Assembly: GCF_035271045.1 (NCBI RefSeq)
Contig: NZ_DATESC010000013.1
Location: 1-57,604, forward strand
Origin: Marinospirillum sp035271045
Lineage (GTDB): Bacteria > Pseudomonadota > Gammaproteobacteria > Pseudomonadales > Halomonadaceae
Reading direction: 5' to 3'
Length of the DNA stretch: 57,604 nt
The notes beneath the pieces are model-generated. The model saw only the letters and a program-made list of their open reading frames with translations, was not told the origin of the DNA and searched no databases. Shown one piece after another: positions 54,186 through 57,604 of this stretch. The position numbers were made by a program, and so were the translations under genes. How positions within the stretch are numbered: position 1 is the first letter of the stretch; every line of letters begins with the position of its first letter.

Positions 54186-55724
54186 ATGTCGTCTGTTACA
54201 AGACCTAATTTCCCTAAAAAAACAAGCCGCTCTAAGCGCCGTCAAGAGAGTTCTTTACTGCGGCTGGGTTTTGAATGGGTAGCACCTTTAATAAAGTTGC
54301 TAGGCTTACTGCTGTTATTACTGGGTAGCTTTAAAATTGCACCAACATTGCTGCTGGCTTCTCAAGAGGAATCAACAGACACCAATGTTTTTTTCTTGTC
54401 GATGCTCTTTACACTAAGCTGTGGCGGCGCAATGGTTTTTGTTGGCTCTTTAGCCCCATTTCACTTACGTGGCAGGCAGATTTTTTTGCTGACGACCCTT
54501 AGCTGGGTGGTGTTAAGTTTTTTTTCAGCTTTACCATTATTTTTTGGTTCAACACAACTCTCTATTGCTGATGCTATTTTTGAAAGCGTTTCTGGTTTAA
54601 CCACTACTGGCGCCACTATCTTAACGGGATTGGATAGTATGTCGCAGGGTGTTTTGTTATGGCGGGCTATTTTACAGTGGTTAGGCGGTATAGGGATTAT
54701 CGTTCTAGGTATGGCAATTCTGCCCTTCTTGCAGGTGGGTGGTATGCGCCTGTTCCAATCCGAATCATCAGACTGGTCTGAAAAAGCCTTGCCCCGTTCT
54801 GGCACACTTGCCAAAGCAATCGGTAAGGTATACGTGGGCTTAACAACACTTTGCATTCTAAGTTATTGGCTGGCTGGCATGAATATTTTTGATGCTATCG
54901 TGCATGGTATGACAACCTCTGCAACGGGCGGTTTTTCTAATTACGATGCGTCTATGGGGCAATTTGCGGCAACGCCCAGTATTTTATGGATTGGCGTAGT
55001 ATTTATGTTTTTAGGATCGCTGCCTTTTGTGCTGTTTGTACACATGATTCAAGGCAATCCGTTGCCTATGTTTAAAGATAGTCAAGCCCAAGCCTTGGCT
55101 AAAATTTTAGTCACTGCCGTCATCATTATGGCACTTTACCTAGTCACTCAACACGATTGGGCGTGGTCAGCCGCCATAACTCAAGCGGCGTTTAATATTG
55201 TCTCTGTCGTTAGTACAACGGGCTTCTCATCCGCCGACTACAATGGCTGGGGCAACTTTGCGGTGCTTTTTTTCTTATACATTATGTTTATTGGTGGTTG
55301 CTCTGGCTCGACTAGCGGTGGTTTTAAAGTCTTTCGTCACCAATTATCGCTAGTGCTTATGCGTAACCAAATGATGACACTGCTACATCCTCGTGGCGTT
55401 TTCTCGCAACAATACAACGGTCGCCCCGTGCCTGATGACGTCATTCGCTCAATGGTTGCTTTTGCATTTTTCTTCTTTGCCACCATCGCTATTTTGGCTT
55501 TAGCCCTTTCTTTTATGGGCTTAGATTTTATTACCAGCTTTACTTCAGCCGTTACCGCTGTTGCTAATATAGGGCCTGGTTTGGGTGATACGGTTGGCCC
55601 TGCCGGTAATTTTTCTAGTTTGCCAGATTTAGGAAAGTGGCTTATGAGCATTGGGATGATTCTAGGGCGACTTGAAATCGTTACTTTTATGATTCTTTTC
55701 ACCCGTGCTTTCTGGCGTACTTAA
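54186..55724 (+). CDS. trkH: Trk system potassium uptake protein TrkH
   Basis: Inner membrane potassium channel-like transporter, about 512 aa with many helices. The four pore-loop filters are visible: GLTTTGATIL, TSATGGFSNYD, VVSTTGFSSADY and TAVANIGPGLGD, each with the filter Gly. The ATG at 54186 is chosen because AAGGA lies 5 nt upstream; an earlier in-frame ATG (54150) has none and adds a charged tail. trkA, the regulatory subunit, follows after 12 bp. Confidence 0.94.
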   Translation: MSSVTRPNFPKKTSRSKRRQESSLLRLGFEWVAPLIKLLGLLLLLLGSFKIAPTLLLASQEESTDTNVFFLSMLFTLSCGGAMVFVGSLAPFHLRGRQIFLLTTLSWVVLSFFSALPLFFGSTQLSIADAIFESVSGLTTTGATILTGLDSMSQGVLLWRAILQWLGGIGIIVLGMAILPFLQVGGMRLFQSESSDWSEKALPRSGTLAKAIGKVYVGLTTLCILSYWLAGMNIFDAIVHGMTTSATGGFSNYDASMGQFAATPSILWIGVVFMFLGSLPFVLFVHMIQGNPLPMFKDSQAQALAKILVTAVIIMALYLVTQHDWAWSAAITQAAFNIVSVVSTTGFSSADYNGWGNFAVLFFLYIMFIGGCSGSTSGGFKVFRHQLSLVLMRNQMMTLLHPRGVFSQQYNGRPVPDDVIRSMVAFAFFFFATIAILALALSFMGLDFITSFTSAVTAVANIGPGLGDTVGPAGNFSSLPDLGKWLMSIGMILGRLEIVTFMILFTRAFWRT

Positions 55725-55736
55725 AAGGGTTTTAGC

Positions 55737-57113
55737 ATGAAAATTATTATCTTAGGTGCAGGGCAAGTTGGTGGTAGCTTAGCCGAAAACCTTGCTGGTG
55801 AAGAAAACGACATTACCGTTGTTGACAGCGATGCTAACCGTTTACGCGATTTACAAAATAAGCTTGAAATTCGCATTATTCAAGGCAAAGCCTCTTACCC
55901 TGCTGTGTTGCGCCAAGCGGGTTGTGAAGATGCCGATATGTTGATTGCTGTGACTAGCTCTGATGAAGTCAACATGGTTGCGTGTCAAATTGCTCAAGCA
56001 TTGTTTAACACTCCCACTAAAATAGCGCGGGTACGTTCAGCCGCTTACTTGTCACGCAAGGGTATTTTCCAACCGGGCAAAGGGTTTGATATTGATGTAC
56101 TGATTAGCCCTGAACAAGTCGTTACCAGCCATATTCGCCGCTTAATTGAATACCCAGGTGCGTTACAAGTGCTAGACTTTGCCGGTGGCTTAGTACAACT
56201 TGTGGCAGTAAAAGCTCATTATGGCGGCCCTTTAATCGGACAAGAACTTTCGGCGCTGCGTAAACACATTCCCAATATTAATACCCGTGTTGCTGCTATT
56301 TATAGAGGGGATCGTGCCTTAATTCCCCAAGGCGATACGATTATTCAAGTCGATGACGAGGTGTTTTTTATTGCTGCACGCAAAGATATTCGTGCCGTGA
56401 TGAGTGAAATGCGTAAAATTGACCATAGTTATAAACGCATTGTTATTGCCGGTGGTGGCAATATTGGTGAACGCCTTGCCGAAAGTTTAGAACACGAATA
56501 TCAAGTTAAATTAATTGAAAACAATCCACAGCGCTGCATTGAATTAGCCGAAAAACTCGAACGCACCGTGGTATTAAATGGTTCTGCTACCGATAAAAGC
56601 CTGCTGCAAGAAGAAAGCATTGATGACATTGATATTTTTTGTGCGGTCACTAACGATGATGAAGTGAACATTATGTCGTCATTATTGGCTAAACGCATGG
56701 GCGCTGGCAAAGTAATGACTTTAATTAACAACGCAGCTTACGTTGATCTAGTACAAGCTGGTGAAGTGGATATTGCTTTTTCGCCTCAACAAGCAACTAT
56801 TGGTAGCTTATTAACCCACGTTAGGCGAGGGCAGGTTAAAAACGTTCACTCACTGCGACGCGGTGCAGCAGAAGCCATAGAAGCCGTGGCGATTGGTGAT
56901 GAAAAAAGCTCTAAAATTGTTGGCCGTGCCATTGAAGACGTTGATCTGCCACAAGGCGTTACCATTGGCGCATTAGTTAGAGATAAAGAAGTCATGATTG
57001 CCCACGATAAATTAGTTATTCAAACCGGCGATCAGGTTATTTTATTTTTAGTTGATAAACATAAAATTCGTGAAGTTGAAAAGCTATTTACCGTAGGTAT
57101 TACGTTTATTTAA
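55737..57113 (+). CDS. trkA: Trk system NAD-binding regulatory subunit TrkA
   Basis: Cytoplasmic gating ring subunit for TrkH, 458 aa. Two RCK repeats: the first Rossmann motif is IILGAGQVGGSLAENL with acidic Asp in VVDSD, the second VIAGGGNIGERLAESL; each is followed by a TrkA-C domain. Binding of NAD(H) or ATP/ADP to the N domains gates potassium flux in known systems. trkHA adjacency suggests one transcript. Confidence 0.96.
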   Translation: MKIIILGAGQVGGSLAENLAGEENDITVVDSDANRLRDLQNKLEIRIIQGKASYPAVLRQAGCEDADMLIAVTSSDEVNMVACQIAQALFNTPTKIARVRSAAYLSRKGIFQPGKGFDIDVLISPEQVVTSHIRRLIEYPGALQVLDFAGGLVQLVAVKAHYGGPLIGQELSALRKHIPNINTRVAAIYRGDRALIPQGDTIIQVDDEVFFIAARKDIRAVMSEMRKIDHSYKRIVIAGGGNIGERLAESLEHEYQVKLIENNPQRCIELAEKLERTVVLNGSATDKSLLQEESIDDIDIFCAVTNDDEVNIMSSLLAKRMGAGKVMTLINNAAYVDLVQAGEVDIAFSPQQATIGSLLTHVRRGQVKNVHSLRRGAAEAIEAVAIGDEKSSKIVGRAIEDVDLPQGVTIGALVRDKEVMIAHDKLVIQTGDQVILFLVDKHKIREVEKLFTVGITFI

Positions 57114-57183
57114 CACTCAGCTACTTACGTTCTTAATTAAAAAAATTTATCATCCAATTAATCAACTAAAACCCACCCATGAG

Positions 57184-57239
57184 CGTAGTCTTACTACGTT
57201 TTCGTGAATTTATAGGTAATCATGTGCTGATTACCTATA
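57184..57239 (+). repeat. Two hairpins downstream of trkA
   Basis: CGTAGT-CTT-ACTACG (57184-57198) followed by TTTT is a weak terminator candidate for trkHA. Just beyond, a perfect 12-bp inverted repeat TATAGGTAATCA / TGATTACCTATA with a 5-nt loop spans 57211-57239, without a T-run; it may act as an mRNA-end structure or a protein site. The rest of 57114-57374 shows no gene. Confidence 0.55.
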
Positions 57240-57374
57240 CAACAAGCATATTAGTTACTTCTAAAGCTTTGTTTTGTGAGGTCGATAATTTATCGGCACT
57301 TAAAATAAATAGAAGCTACCCCCTTAATACCTTAATAAGAAACAAGTAAATCATTATTTATAGAGGAATCTAAT

Positions 57375-57604
57375 ATGAACGGAATCAATCCGCTTGGTAC
57401 ATCCACTGCACGACCATCGCAAGCTAACAATCAAAGCGCACAATCGGGTGTTACGTCACCAGCGAAAGGTGCCGCTTTAATTGATACACAAGTCAGTAGA
57501 ACAGAGGTTTCCTTGCTTTCACGTCTATTAGGTGGCGTGGCAACTCAGGCTGCTGTTCGTGATGCTAACACCGACCGCGACGGCTTAGCTGCTATTGCAG
57601 AGTC
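57375..57604 (+). CDS. Unrecognised protein, N-terminal part (runs off the window)
   Basis: An open frame starts at the ATG at 57375 with AGAGGA about 7 nt upstream and stays open to the window end, about 76 codons. It reads MNGINPLGTSTARPSQANNQ and later SLLSRLLGGVATQAAVRDAN then TDRDGLAA. The first 45 residues are polar, Ser/Gln/Ala-rich and likely disordered; then helical, hydrophobic stretches begin. No signal peptide. I do not recognise the family. Confidence 0.65.
   Translation, partial: MNGINPLGTSTARPSQANNQSAQSGVTSPAKGAALIDTQVSRTEVSLLSRLLGGVATQAAVRDANTDRDGLAAIAE

Noticed and set aside
1..57604. tRNA, rRNA, insertion sequences or integrase genes
   Set aside because: I looked for cloverleaf 3' ends, transposase motifs and terminal inverted repeats in the gaps and saw none; faint tRNA-like structures cannot be excluded by eye.

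Overview
The window looks like a moderately AT-rich gammaproteobacterial chromosome. The evidence is the aspS-yebC-ruvCAB-ybgC-tolQRAB-pal-cpoB cluster, the exbBD-msbA-lpxK lipid A cluster, a YciK-type reductase, TrkAH and a class II ProS with an editing insertion. I cannot name the genus. GTG and TTG starts are common (tolQ, tolA, tolB, ruvB, exbB, the 7812-9725 kinase), many set by good Shine-Dalgarno sequences or by stop/start overlaps.

Layout. 1-7055: a two-partner secretion locus, with a large TpsA exoprotein, its TpsB transporter and a terminator. 7053-9725: a 7TMR-DISM sensor kinase and OmpR-type regulator on the minus strand. 9905-16217: a CRISPR array of 104 repeats and 103 spacers, hand-counted on a 61-bp period, transcribed on the minus strand from a leader at 16218-16305. 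16306-25286: a complete type I-E cas set (cas2, cas1, cas6e, cas5e, cas7e, cse2, cse1, then cas3 across a 308-bp gap). 25420-27201: a relic of a TonB-dependent receptor and a TraF_2-like outer membrane protein. 27225-30991: lpxK, msbA, exbD, exbB. 31051-35633: periplasmic MsrAB, an EF-hand protein and a divergent two-component pair. 35634-46690: yciK and the long minus-strand tol/ruv/aspS block. 46844-57113: HIT protein, LysR regulator, M23 endopeptidase, proS, a small membrane protein, a haem-c diguanylate cyclase, trkH and trkA. From 57375 an unrecognised gene runs off the edge.

Main discovery candidate. The cas3-cse1 gap holds a plus-strand crRNA-like gene at 22421-22513. A strong extended -10 box is followed by a repeat-like hairpin ending in ATGAACCG (array repeats end in CTAAACCG). 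Next comes a spacer of exactly 32 nt, then a second repeat-like hairpin that doubles as an intrinsic terminator. The first 18 nt of the spacer match the presumed cse1 promoter, about 125 bp away, at every position except 6 and 12. Those are positions that type I-E Cascade leaves unpaired. The match follows a 5' AAG, the canonical I-E PAM, and similarity is lost after position 18. This is what a CreA/CreR-like guide would look like if it sent Cascade to repress its own operon without triggering Cas3. It is an inference from sequence, but specific and testable.

Other notable signals: a solitary type I-F-like repeat beside the leader-distal end of the I-E array; two array repeats with a changed PAM-derived base; a composition shift inside tpsA; helically phased motifs between the EF-hand gene and its divergent response regulator; and a terminator-like hairpin inside the 5' end of cpoB.
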